64,000 nucleotides of DNA from an uncultured Prevotella sp. (GTDB lineage Bacteria > Bacteroidota > Bacteroidia > Bacteroidales > Bacteroidaceae), in assembly GCA_947164965.1 (NCBI GenBank), contig CAMUYR010000006.1, positions 62,001 to 126,000 of the forward strand, read 5' to 3'. Below, in pieces: positions 10,701 to 18,319 of this stretch. The position numbers and the translations under genes are program-made. The stretch's first letter is position 1, and every line of letters begins with the position of its first letter. A model generated the notes under the pieces. That model was not told the DNA's origin and did no database searches. It saw nothing but the letters and a program-made list of their open reading frames with translations.

Positions 10701-11124
10701 CGAAATTCCACTAAAAGGCAAAGCAGAACGTGCCTATCTGTTGATGGCTGGTTCTACCAATCACATGCAGAGTAGAATAGACAATGGTCTAGTAGTCGTG
10801 ACATACACTGATGGCACAACAGACACTCTTGCACTAAAGAACCCTGATAACTGGTGTCCTATAGAGCAAGACTACTATATTGACAACAAAGCATTCCGTG
10901 CAGTTATGCCCAGACCCTACCGCGTATGTTTCAGTACAGGAGACGTAACTCGTAACCTTGACAATGCTGTGACATTGCAAGGAGAGTATGGACGAGAGAT
11001 TCCTGGTGGTGCAGGACAAATGCTTGTCATGCCACTGAATTCCAAGAAACGTCTGAAATCACTTATGCTAAAAACTCTTTCTAACGACGTTGTCATCGGA
11101 TTAATGTCATTAACCCTACAATAG
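4795..11124 (+). CDS. Giant GH105-GH106-DUF4450-like fusion for rhamnogalacturonan breakdown
   Basis: This 2,109-residue exported protein starts with ATG overlapping the GH2 stop codon and has a signal peptide ending LKALAQ. Residues about 20-365 form a GH105 unsaturated rhamnogalacturonyl hydrolase, with TWIDAIQMAMP (D146 at the catalytic aspartate position) and YWSRGNGWV (W214-W220). Residues about 375-1150 form a GH106 alpha-L-rhamnosidase, starting RWWWLGSAVDKDNLEW and including AVEITPLYGVQG and a late jelly-roll. From about 1160 to the end is a DUF4450-like region (GNNRYTRALYGSHT) with a long alpha-helical toroid that looks like another six-hairpin glycosidase. Together the parts could remove unsaturated galacturonate and rhamnose alternately from oligomers made by the lyase. 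The first two assignments are firm; the third is from memory of the family and its activity is unknown. Confidence 0.85.
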   Translation: MKRLLIICIVCCGFLKALAQSNEVLYTARLANDYLMAKYSDPTQPTNVKRVRPSSLWTRAVYYEGLMALYNIDQQQRYIDYALRWADFHQWTPRNGVATTNADDQCCSQTYIELNQLTGKGTLEYVRENLQKQMASQRTDYWTWIDAIQMAMPVYVKMYAITGDKQYLDYAMKSYRWTRNKCGGGCLNKKEGLWWRDADYVAPYQEKDGKNCYWSRGNGWVYAALVRSMSLLPEKSREYQVLRKDFLLMSKALLDCQHQDGFWHASLLSDVDYPHPEMTGTALFLYGMAWGIQHGLLKEKEYRSACDKAWRALKSCIHENGFLGWNQGTGKDPSAGQPVTFTSVPDFEDYGTGCYLLGLTEYYKLLMSSWPTQRPEAKAGTRWWWLGSAVDKDNLEWNLSEYARAGIGAVEITPLYGVQGNDKNNIPFLSPQWMEALKTVQDIAKPLGIEVDMNCGTGWPFGGPHISLEQAACKAVFKDSIVNGKNVYQVEIGRTKQKVKRAAPGGEGWVVDHFDREAVRHYLDRFEKAFAESRVPYPHTFFNDSYEVYKANWTPKLFDEFKKRRGYDLRHKLPELLGVIDDGNQVLCDYRETLSDLLYENFTLQWVDWAHRHGVKVRNQAHGSPANLLDLYAAVDIPEIEGFGLSEFGIKGLRTDSGMTRKNFSDVSMLKYASSAAHVMGKPFTSSETFTWLTEHFRTSLSQMKPDLDLMFTCGVNHVYFHGSCYTPKDDPWPGWKFYASVDMSPTNSIWRDAPYMMKYIERCQSFLQKGQPDNDFLVYLPIRDMWRQRGPRNDDAKWESKNRRGGEDLLMQFDIHTMDEKAPQFIKSILAIDSLGYDCDYISDRQLSKVKVENGMLVTEGGTRYRALIIPQGTTIDNRLQALIKPFKSYTIIGEAPEEMSRFAKPEPMKTKLGLRAIRRKSNGDWHYFIANLTPHDISSDIALAVPFKSATWYNPMNGDITPAYVQNGKLHIALRSGESRILQTSTLPAQDNIPKAQQSQQLVLQGPWKLTFMEESPHVSGTFTMPQPQTWESFCDSAAVTMGTGVYSTTFHLTKEQAKQHWMIELGDVRESARVYLNGEFIGCAWAVPFTLDCRHALHKGNNELRIEVTNLPANRIADMDRKGIKWRKFNEINVVDINYKKTTYEGWKPVKSGLNSEVKLVCISDNAPLRKRQYKPGDAGDFICVDGNNRYTRALYGSHTDWRLETSDCPIFAVVKKGYHRNIRFVIEIDGKNYPMEDIKPCKASYQNGQRTYLLDIKDGDKLNIKVIAMPDSEAAVWKFYSKELKGRARIKALVSEIAHPKLNRNGDIGADKPGSLEPKDEVLQMVELALDDTTAYMKVDLNVLYSLNNDEGRQLLETAEKHFSTLSQRIKFNTPDPYINTLGSALVIAADGDWDGKTWLHGCIGWRMPLAGWRAGYVGDVLGWNDRAISHFNAYAKSQVTQVPPTISHPSQDADLNMARAEKKWGTQMYSNGYICRNPERNDQMHHYDMNLNYIDELLWHFQYDADTAYMRKMWPVLTRHLAWEKRNFDPDGDHLYDAYCCIWASDALYYSGGAVTHSSAYNYRGNKLAARIAEMIGEDPQPYHHEAEAILKAMNEHLWLKDKGVWAEYQDALGLKRKHDHPAVWSVYTSIDCGACSPEQAYKATQYIDKHIPHIDVEETGYQTIATSDWMPYSWSINNVAAAEVMHTALAYYEAGRAKEGYQLMKANILDQMYYGQSPANFGQISQYDANRGECYRDFGDCIGISSRTLIQGLFGIIPQALYGKCIIRPGFPSEWEHASVEMPYLKYHYSHKGNKIRLEITQSFNQPLQILVRQNTKLGEYHEIQGTDEHYQVIEYEMEPVLLSQIETNCTDYVDAEKLGLGEPEQTKRFHTVDLSRYYNSEVSDIFKNKYLSPRPKTTTLQIPIQGIGEWCHPLKTVDINDSVFRSMISNGIFMMAGVPMRTPSQGRNIIYTSLWDNYPDSIEIPLKGKAERAYLLMAGSTNHMQSRIDNGLVVVTYTDGTTDTLALKNPDNWCPIEQDYYIDNKAFRAVMPRPYRVCFSTGDVTRNLDNAVTLQGEYGREIPGGAGQMLVMPLNSKKRLKSLMLKTLSNDVVIGLMSLTLQ

Positions 11125-11146
11125 TTGTTAATGACTAAAAAGCGTC

Positions 11147-13339
11147 TTACTGCATAGGGCGAAGTCCCTCCCAGCGAACATTCCATTTACCATCTTTAGG
11201 GAATCCTGGATTCGTTGATTCCTCACAGCCATCCCACCCTGCACACATCATGGCGACAGTAATGAGTAAAGCGCCATTGCCAGGCAGATAAATACGCAGA
11301 CGATCTGGAGTCTGGAAATTATGTCCATTGGGCAGACAGGTATTTTTCTGAGTGTCGACAAGCAAAGCCTTCAGTGCTGTATCAGGATCACCTAAGCGGA
11401 CGGCAGCCATAGCAATCATTCCGTAATCCCATCCCCATGTAGTCTGCCAGTTCCAGTTTTGCATCACCCAGTCCAAGGTCCTTTTCATCTTCTCCATATG
11501 AAATAAAGAGGTAAAAGGCAGTAGTCCACATGCGCCCAAAACAGCAGGATGATCACTGCGGCATTTTTCAGCAAAGGACTCATTTTTCTTTGATGGAGTA
11601 TCAAAAGGGTCAAAGGTTTCATAGGCTCTATCTGAACCAATTGGTATTCCTGCAATATATATGTCATCAACCTCTGGTAGAGAAGACTGATTGGCGATAA
11701 TATCATCCCACTTGACCACTCGCGGCTTACCCTGTCGTTCACGCCATTTTTGGGCTACTTGCAGGCCATAATGCCAATAAGCCAACTCAAAGGGCTGATT
11801 ATACGAGATATCTTTTGTCATGCATTCCTGCATAGCTGTTGCTCCTTTAAGGACATATCGTTTCTGGTTGATGTCGTATGTAACAAAATCAGCCATAAAC
11901 TCAGCCGTTGCCTCTACCTGCTCCCCATACTCACGCAATGTTTCAGGTGTTGGGTAAGCACGATACATTTCTTCCGCCAAATAAATATAGTGAGGTTGTT
12001 GCCAAATAAGAAACGAACCAGTATTTGAAGGAGCCTCACCTGCCCAAGGGTCGGTCATCTTCATCCAGCGTACACCTTTGAAACCTTGACGTTCAGCTAT
12101 CTGACGGGCTGCCAGATAAGCTGTCTGATTATACCACTTCAATATCTGAGCCACTACTTCAGGACGGTTCCAAAGGGCAAAACCAACAACGTGCCACCAT
12201 GTCATCTCCAAATGCGGACGTCCAAACCATGTGTTATAGGTCAGCCCACTTTCCTGTGGCGGCATATTATTGGCACAATTGATCTGAGTAAGATATTGTG
12301 ACAACACCACACGACGTTCCAATTCTTTGGCACGAGAATCGACACAAGCAGAAAAATCTACGATAGCCCCAGTATTCCACCAATTGTTCCAATGGCTCAC
12401 GGTCGTGTGGTGACAATCTTTGAAATTATAATCAGTAATTCTTGGCGCTTCCTGTGTATATGCTACAGAAAAAGAAAGAACGTCATCTTTTGCCAATAAT
12501 TCAAACTCATGGTGGGAACACCTCTTGAAAGTAGCCCTGCCTTCCCATAGCAACAGCACATAGTATGTCGTGGCATCAACTTTTCGTTTGATGACAACAG
12601 AATTGTCTTTTTGAAAAAGAACCTCAGACTGGTGACTTTCAGGTTTCGTCCAATCACTGGCATCGTCTGCATGTCTCCCTGTGGGATAAGGGAAATGTAA
12701 CCTGACTGTAGCTTGATTACTTTTCAGTAACCGACTCTGGATCCTAGCGTATAGGATATCTTTTGTGGGTTGCACGCCAGTAATCACCTTCACAGCCTTT
12801 CCGTCAACTTTAAAAGATGAATGTATCTCACCGTCAAATAGTTTCTGCTCTTGACGAATGTCAGTAAGTTGATCAAGAGATATAACACTTCCTTGTGAAT
12901 CTAACAGACGAAGACCAACAGCACCTAGATTGAGACGATGAGGATTGACTCGGAAATATTCGGTTGCATCCTTACTTCGTCCGTCTTGAACTTTCTTGTA
13001 TTCTACTGCATATATCTCTTGGTGACCATGTCCAAAGTCAAAAGCCTTCTCAGACTCAGAAGGATTCAAATTCTTCTCATTTGGAAAAGAGTGCCATCCC
13101 CAATCACTCATGGCACAGAGAGGTACACCATTCTTATATTCGTCCAGATACGACTGTAATCCCGTCACATCAACTGTAGTCACAAAATGTCCATTACCCA
13201 CAGAGAGAGAGGATAGGGTGTCGACTTTAGTTATTACTGGATTGTTACGCGATACAACAGCATGGCGGTTAATTGATGCCCATGCAAAATTATGTGCTAT
13301 TACACAAAGTAGAATGAATAGGAAATAATGTCTCTTCAT
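11147..13339 (-). CDS. Secreted GH65-like six-hairpin glycosidase
   Basis: A 730-residue exported protein runs convergent with the giant fusion, with 22 bp between the two stops. The start at 13339 gives a signal peptide (MKRHYFLFILLCVIAHNFAWA); an upstream ATG at 13411 lies beyond the -7 box and is rejected. The N-terminal half is a beta-sandwich. The C-terminal half is an alpha-helical toroid with GRPHLEMTWWH, WAGEAPSNTGS and TTWGWDYGM. This layout is shared with GH65-like proteins of Bacteroidetes glycan-use loci. Position in the cluster suggests action on a pectin-derived oligosaccharide. I do not recognise a characterised close relative, so the reaction (hydrolase or phosphorylase) is left open. 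Confidence 0.65.
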   Translation of the reverse strand: MKRHYFLFILLCVIAHNFAWASINRHAVVSRNNPVITKVDTLSSLSVGNGHFVTTVDVTGLQSYLDEYKNGVPLCAMSDWGWHSFPNEKNLNPSESEKAFDFGHGHQEIYAVEYKKVQDGRSKDATEYFRVNPHRLNLGAVGLRLLDSQGSVISLDQLTDIRQEQKLFDGEIHSSFKVDGKAVKVITGVQPTKDILYARIQSRLLKSNQATVRLHFPYPTGRHADDASDWTKPESHQSEVLFQKDNSVVIKRKVDATTYYVLLLWEGRATFKRCSHHEFELLAKDDVLSFSVAYTQEAPRITDYNFKDCHHTTVSHWNNWWNTGAIVDFSACVDSRAKELERRVVLSQYLTQINCANNMPPQESGLTYNTWFGRPHLEMTWWHVVGFALWNRPEVVAQILKWYNQTAYLAARQIAERQGFKGVRWMKMTDPWAGEAPSNTGSFLIWQQPHYIYLAEEMYRAYPTPETLREYGEQVEATAEFMADFVTYDINQKRYVLKGATAMQECMTKDISYNQPFELAYWHYGLQVAQKWRERQGKPRVVKWDDIIANQSSLPEVDDIYIAGIPIGSDRAYETFDPFDTPSKKNESFAEKCRSDHPAVLGACGLLPFTSLFHMEKMKRTLDWVMQNWNWQTTWGWDYGMIAMAAVRLGDPDTALKALLVDTQKNTCLPNGHNFQTPDRLRIYLPGNGALLITVAMMCAGWDGCEESTNPGFPKDGKWNVRWEGLRPMQ

Positions 13340-13384
13340 CTGTGAATTACTTGTCCAATTAGCTGTTGATTTACAATTATGTTG

Positions 13385-13392
13385 CAAACTTA
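13385..13392 (-). promoter_or_regulatory. -7 element of the GH65-like gene
   Basis: TAAGTTTG reads on the minus strand at 13392-13385, 45 bp upstream of the ATG. No clear TTTG is seen at the expected distance, so this is a weaker or activator-dependent promoter candidate. Confidence 0.45.
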
Positions 13393-13469
13393 CAATAAAT
13401 TCTTGAAACAATAAACTATCGCACAGTTAAAAATGATTTAAACGTTAAATGTGAAAATATTTACATTTA

Positions 13470-13501
13470 TTTGGTCAATTAAATTATTTTATTTATCTTT
13501 G
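13470..13501 (+). promoter_or_regulatory. Promoter of the GH3 gene
   Basis: TTTG at 13470-13473, a 20-bp spacer and TATCTTTG at 13494-13501 match the Bacteroidetes consensus exactly. The start codon is 39 bp downstream. Confidence 0.8.
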
Positions 13502-13540
13502 CAACCAAAACAAACTACTATTTTTATAATCAAGTAAATT

Positions 13541-16132
13541 ATGAAGAAACTACTCATAATGTTGCTACTTATGATAGGCTCATCTGTGCTAATGGCACAG
13601 ATGTTGCCGTATCAAAATCCAAACCTTTCACCAAGCGAGCGAGCAGAGGACCTGCTAAGCAGACTGACATTGGAAGAAAAAGCGTCGCTGATGATGGACA
13701 CATCACCAGCCATTCCCCGTCTAGGCATTCCAAGATTCCAATGGTGGAGCGAAGCACTGCACGGTGTAGGACGCAATGGATTTGCAACGGTATTCCCTAT
13801 CACTACCCAAATGGCAGCTTCGTGGGATGATACCCTACTCTATCAAGTGTTTACTGCTGTCAGTGATGAAGCACGCGTAAAAAATCAGGAGGCCAAACGG
13901 AGTGGCAATTTACAGCGCTATCAGGGTTTATCATTCTGGACACCCAACATAAATATTTTCCGAGATCCGCGTTGGGGCCGAGGCCAGGAGACTTACGGTG
14001 AGGATCCCTATCTGACAGAACGTATGGGACTGGCTGTTGTCAATGGTCTTCAAGGACAGAACTTCGATGAAGAATCGATCATTTCCAGCAGAGCTACAAA
14101 ATATAAAAAACTGTTGGCCTGCGCCAAACACTTCGCCGTACATAGTGGCCCGGAATGGAACCGCCACGTTTTCGACGTGCAGCAATTGCCAGAACGTGAC
14201 CTGTGGGAAACCTATCTGCCTGCTTTCAAGGCACTGGTGCAGAAAGGACGTGTAGCAGAAATCATGTGTGCCTATCAGCGAATTGATGGCGATCCCTGTT
14301 GTGGTAATGCCCGCTATGAACAACATATCCTGCGCGACCTCTGGAGATTCCAAGGACTAATCACCAGCGACTGCGGAGCAATCCGTGATTTCCTGCCTCG
14401 ATGGCATCATGTATCGAAGGACGGTGCAGAGGCTTCAGCTAAGGCTGTTAGCAGTGGAACGGATGTGGAGTGTGGCTCTGAATACAAGAACCTGCCTGCT
14501 GCCGTCAGACGTGGTGATATTACGGAGCAACAACTTGACATCAGCCTCAAACGCCTGCTGATAGCTCGCTTTGAACTAGGTGATTTCGATAGTGATGAAA
14601 TGGTGGAATGGACAAAGATACCTGCTAGTGTTGTTGCATCCAAGGAACATAAGCAATTGGCTTTGCAGATGGCCCGCGAAGGTGTGGTGCTGCTCAAGAA
14701 TAATGGCATTCTTCCGCTTAACTTGCATAATCCCAAAATAGTTGTCATGGGTCCCAATGCCAATGACAGCGTCATGCAGTGGGGCAACTACTATGGCTAT
14801 GCCACAAAGACCGTTACTGTACTGGAAGGTTTACGCCAGATATATGGTGATGTTCCCTATATTCAAGGATGCGGACTGACTCGCAACGAGGTGTATGAGA
14901 GTCGATTCGACAAAATGTTCACGCCAACTGGTGAACAAGGTATTCAAGCCACCTATTGGAACAACAAAGAGATGGAAGGCGAGCCTGTTACCACCGTAAC
15001 CATCAAGAATGCCATTAATCTGAGCAATGGTGGCAACACTGTTTTTGCCACAGGTGTCAACTTGGAAGATTTCTCCGCCCGCTACGTGGGTACATTCATT
15101 CCCATGGAAGATGAAACGTTGACACTTCGTGTGGGGGCTGATGATAAAATAAGAGTTATTGTCAATGGCGACACGCTGGTAAACATTTGGAATGTACGCC
15201 ATCGCATTCAGGAAAGAATCAAAGAAATAAAAGTGAAGAAGGGAAACAGCTACCAAATTCAGATAGATTATGTTCAGGAAAAAGATATGGCAGCCCTTCA
15301 GTTTGATATCTGTAAGAAGATATCTCCCACTCGCGAACAACTGTTAGCAACCATTGGCAATGCCGAAACAGTAGTATTTGTTGGAGGCATCTCTCCACGT
15401 GTAGAAGGTGAAGAGATGAAGGTAGAAGAGCCTGGTTTCAAAGGAGGCGACCGTACCGACATCGAGCTGCCTGCCGTACAACGTCAATTACTGAAGATGC
15501 TACACGAGGCTGGAAAGAAAGTGGTGTTTGTCAATTGTTCAGGTGGCGCAATGGCCCTTGTTCCTGAGCTAGAGAGTTGTGATGCCATCCTACAAGGCTG
15601 GTATGGAGGAGAGCTAGGTGGACAAGCCATTGCTGAGATTATAGCAGGCCAGGTGAATCCTAGCGGAAAACTGCCTATGACATTCTATAAGAGCGTCAAC
15701 GATCTGCCTGATTTTATGGATTACACCATGAAAAACAGGACCTATCGTTACTTCAAGGGCAAAGCGCTATTTCCCTTTGGCTATGGACTGAGCTACACCA
15801 AGTTCAATATCAGCAAACCGCAATATGATAATAATAAGGTACGCGTGAAGGTGAAGAACACGGGAAAGATGGATGGCACGGAAGTGGTACAGGTTTATAT
15901 TCGCAACCTGGCAGATAAAGAAGGACCGCTAAAGACTCTTCGTGGCTATCAACGTGTCACTCTAAAACGTGGCGAAACCAAAAACATAGAGATAGACTTC
16001 CCACGCAGCAGCTTTGAAGGATGGGACGCAAATACCAACACTATGCGAGTTGTTCCAGGACGCTATGAGCTGATGGTTGGCAGTTCCAGCGCTGATAAAG
16101 ACATAAAGAAAGTGGTGATAACAGTCAAATAA
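13541..16132 (+). CDS. Secreted GH3 beta-glycosidase with inserted PA14 domain (Xyl3A-like)
   Basis: This 863-residue exported enzyme removes terminal beta-linked sugars such as xylose or glucose from oligosaccharides. A signal peptide ending VLMAQ is followed by the GH3 barrel, with the nucleophile D277 in LITSDCGAI. The second alpha/beta domain is interrupted by a PA14-like beta domain (about 465-590; GIQATYWNNKEM, VGADDKIRVIVNG), which often shapes the active site or binds sugar. A fibronectin type III-like domain closes the protein (about 790-863). The opening YQNPNLSPSERAEDLL and the domain order match Prevotella Xyl3A-type beta-xylosidases. Beta-xylosidase is the best guess, with beta-glucosidase the alternative. 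It is transcribed divergently from the GH65-like gene. Confidence 0.88.
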   Translation: MKKLLIMLLLMIGSSVLMAQMLPYQNPNLSPSERAEDLLSRLTLEEKASLMMDTSPAIPRLGIPRFQWWSEALHGVGRNGFATVFPITTQMAASWDDTLLYQVFTAVSDEARVKNQEAKRSGNLQRYQGLSFWTPNINIFRDPRWGRGQETYGEDPYLTERMGLAVVNGLQGQNFDEESIISSRATKYKKLLACAKHFAVHSGPEWNRHVFDVQQLPERDLWETYLPAFKALVQKGRVAEIMCAYQRIDGDPCCGNARYEQHILRDLWRFQGLITSDCGAIRDFLPRWHHVSKDGAEASAKAVSSGTDVECGSEYKNLPAAVRRGDITEQQLDISLKRLLIARFELGDFDSDEMVEWTKIPASVVASKEHKQLALQMAREGVVLLKNNGILPLNLHNPKIVVMGPNANDSVMQWGNYYGYATKTVTVLEGLRQIYGDVPYIQGCGLTRNEVYESRFDKMFTPTGEQGIQATYWNNKEMEGEPVTTVTIKNAINLSNGGNTVFATGVNLEDFSARYVGTFIPMEDETLTLRVGADDKIRVIVNGDTLVNIWNVRHRIQERIKEIKVKKGNSYQIQIDYVQEKDMAALQFDICKKISPTREQLLATIGNAETVVFVGGISPRVEGEEMKVEEPGFKGGDRTDIELPAVQRQLLKMLHEAGKKVVFVNCSGGAMALVPELESCDAILQGWYGGELGGQAIAEIIAGQVNPSGKLPMTFYKSVNDLPDFMDYTMKNRTYRYFKGKALFPFGYGLSYTKFNISKPQYDNNKVRVKVKNTGKMDGTEVVQVYIRNLADKEGPLKTLRGYQRVTLKRGETKNIEIDFPRSSFEGWDANTNTMRVVPGRYELMVGSSSADKDIKKVVITVK

Positions 16133-16145
16133 GACTGTTACCACC
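16114..16145. terminator. Bidirectional hairpin with the GH3 stop codon in its loop
   Basis: GGTGATAACAGTC (16114-16126) pairs with GACTGTTACCACC (16133-16145) at 12 of 13 positions around the loop AAATAA, which contains the GH3 stop codon TAA (16130-16132). T-rich sequence follows on the plus strand. The hairpin sits between the convergent GH3 and glmM genes and could serve both. Confidence 0.6.
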
Positions 16146-16170
16146 ACCGTTTACTTTTCTTCAGCAGGGT

Positions 16171-17550
16171 TTACTGCATGTCGTAAACCACTTGCATCAG
16201 CTGTTTGCCCAGCTCGTCAGCCTGCTCCATAGTTGCAGCTTCACTGTAGACACGGATGATAGGCTCGGTATTCGACTTGCGAAGATGTACCCAACGATCT
16301 GGAAAATCTATCTTCACACCATCGATATCGTTCACCTGTGCAGTGCTGTCTTTTGCAAACATCTCCTTGACCTTCACCAAAATAGCATCCACATCCGTTT
16401 CTGGTGTCAAGTCAATGCGATTCTTGGCAATCTGGTAGTCAGGGAAAGTCTTACGTAACTCGCTAACCTTACAACCCTTCTTAGCCAAAGAAGTCAGGAA
16501 GAGGGCAATACCTACAAGAGCATCACGACCATAGTGGCTCTCAGGATAGATGACTCCACCATTACCTTCACCACCAATCACGGCGTTTACTTCCTTCATC
16601 TTCGTAGTGACATTTACCTCACCTACAGCAGCAGCAGTATACTTTCCGCCATGACGCTCAGTAACATCGCGAAGAGCACGTGTAGAACTGAGATTGCTAA
16701 CAGTGTTACCAGCCGTTTGAGAAAGCACGTAATCGGCTACACTTACTAACGTATATTCTTCGCCGAACATCGTACCATCTTCGCTAATGAAAGCCAAACG
16801 GTCTACATCAGGATCCACTACAATACCCAGATCATACTGACCAGTCTTCATCTCATCCATAATACCTTGTAGATTCTTTTCCAAGGGTTCTGGATTATGA
16901 GCAAAGTCGCCTGTCACCTCACCATTCAGGAACTTATAGCTGACGCCCAGCTCGTCCAATAGACGTGGCAGAATGATACCACCTACGCTATTAATACTGT
17001 CTACACAAACCTTAAAACCTGCCTTACGGACAGCCTCTACATCAACCAGACGAAGGTCGAGTACTGACTGAATGTGACGCTGGTCAAAGGAATCGTCGAT
17101 GGTTACCTTACCCAACTTGTCAACTTCTGCATAATGAAAATCTTCCTTTTCTGCAATCTCAAGCACACGGGCTCCATCAGCAGCTGTCAGGAATTCACCC
17201 TCGTTGTTCAGCAGCTTCAGAGCATTCCACTGACGAGGATTATGCGAAGCAGTAATGATGATACCACCATCAGCACCACTCATGCGGACTGCCAATTCTG
17301 TGGTAGGTGTTGAAGCGTAACCAATGTCGAGCACATCAAAACCCATACCCACTAAAGTGCCACAAACAACATCACGCACCATAGGACCTGAGATACGGCC
17401 ATCTCGTCCAACCACTATCTTACCCGTTTTGCGGGGGATAAAGGTTGCATATGCCGTTGTAAACTTAACGATATCCAGTGGATTGAGGGTATCGCCCGTA
17501 GACCCGCCAATAGTTCCGCGGATTCCGGAAATAGACTTAATCAGTGTCAT
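16171..17550 (-). CDS. glmM: Phosphoglucosamine mutase
   Basis: This 459-residue cytoplasmic enzyme interconverts glucosamine-6-phosphate and glucosamine-1-phosphate on the way to UDP-GlcNAc for peptidoglycan. The catalytic serine is S102 in ITASHNPRQW. The metal-binding loop is DPDVDRLAF, the sugar-binding loop is GEGNGGVIYP, and the phosphate-binding end is RKSNTEPIIRVY. Length is normal for the family. It is the last gene of a minus-strand group with the DUF4827 lipoprotein, the DHH phosphoesterase and the nucleotidyltransferase, 31 bp after the lipoprotein stop. Bacteroidetes members are sometimes named phosphomannomutase; GlmM is preferred because the cell needs it and no other copy is visible here. 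Confidence 0.85.
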   Translation of the reverse strand: MTLIKSISGIRGTIGGSTGDTLNPLDIVKFTTAYATFIPRKTGKIVVGRDGRISGPMVRDVVCGTLVGMGFDVLDIGYASTPTTELAVRMSGADGGIIITASHNPRQWNALKLLNNEGEFLTAADGARVLEIAEKEDFHYAEVDKLGKVTIDDSFDQRHIQSVLDLRLVDVEAVRKAGFKVCVDSINSVGGIILPRLLDELGVSYKFLNGEVTGDFAHNPEPLEKNLQGIMDEMKTGQYDLGIVVDPDVDRLAFISEDGTMFGEEYTLVSVADYVLSQTAGNTVSNLSSTRALRDVTERHGGKYTAAAVGEVNVTTKMKEVNAVIGGEGNGGVIYPESHYGRDALVGIALFLTSLAKKGCKVSELRKTFPDYQIAKNRIDLTPETDVDAILVKVKEMFAKDSTAQVNDIDGVKIDFPDRWVHLRKSNTEPIIRVYSEAATMEQADELGKQLMQVVYDMQ

Positions 17551-17581
17551 TATAAAAATCGATTATTACTTTATTATTTCA

Positions 17582-18250
17582 TTATTTCTCCCTCACGTAG
17601 GTAATCTCATAAAAACAGGGATAAACGCTTGACGTTGCCTCAGCTGTGCCTTGAGAATGGGGTACAATAAGACGCACCTTGGCAATCTCGTCTGTTTCCT
17701 TTTCAGGACGACCTATATTGATATAGTTGAGAGGTACTAACCAACCAGAAGGAACACTGGAGGAACTGTGGAAAGTGTACATCATGCCTGAAACAAACGA
17801 AGCTGTAATAGTAGTGCCATTACGATAGACGCTCATCTTGTCGACATATTGCGAAGGATCAATATTCTGTCCTACCGAACTGTTATAAACAGAACCTTCC
17901 ATATCGTTACGAATCAAGATCGCATCTGTCTTAATGTTCTTCTCCATGAAACGGCAAAGTATATTGACACGCTTCTTATTCTCCAATTTAGAACCGCAGC
18001 CCTTGCGGCGAATCTGCATATAGACACCAGAACGTGATAAACGAACATACTCGTTAAGGGTCGTATCGGTATTCTCACCTTGGGCGGCAAATTCTTCTTC
18101 GCTAATCACGCGAATACCCTCCTTAGCTATAAAGTCGGAGATAGCATCTTGCTCTTGTTCTTTCTTATCGGCATAGGTCTCATAATTATTGCAACTCAAG
18201 AGCGTCATTAGACACATGAGCAGCATAACGGGACAGATAATTCTTTTCAT
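17582..18250 (-). CDS. DUF4827 lipoprotein
   Basis: A 222-residue lipoprotein of the Bacteroidetes-specific DUF4827 type. The start at 18250 gives a signal peptide with lipobox LLSC (C20) followed by NNYETYADKKEQEQDAISDF. The fold around GSGVYMQIRRKGCG and MYTFHSSSSVPSGWLVPLNYI resembles a peptidyl-prolyl isomerase (FKBP-like) domain, but this is a weak impression and no catalytic role is claimed. An upstream in-frame ATG at 18280 falls on the -7 box TAATTTTG (18287-18280) and is rejected. It precedes glmM, so it may be an envelope quality-control factor. Confidence 0.7.
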   Translation of the reverse strand: MKRIICPVMLLMCLMTLLSCNNYETYADKKEQEQDAISDFIAKEGIRVISEEEFAAQGENTDTTLNEYVRLSRSGVYMQIRRKGCGSKLENKKRVNILCRFMEKNIKTDAILIRNDMEGSVYNSSVGQNIDPSQYVDKMSVYRNGTTITASFVSGMMYTFHSSSSVPSGWLVPLNYINIGRPEKETDEIAKVRLIVPHSQGTAEATSSVYPCFYEITYVREK

Positions 18251-18319
18251 TTTGATATCTTCTATTTCTAATTCGGGCACAAAATTACAAATAAATCATC
18301 AATTATCGGCAATATTAGA

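Noticed and set aside
1..16132. Complete polysaccharide utilization locus
   Set aside because: No SusC/SusD pair or sensor is visible in this window; it may lie to the left of the edge, so only a degradative gene cluster is claimed.
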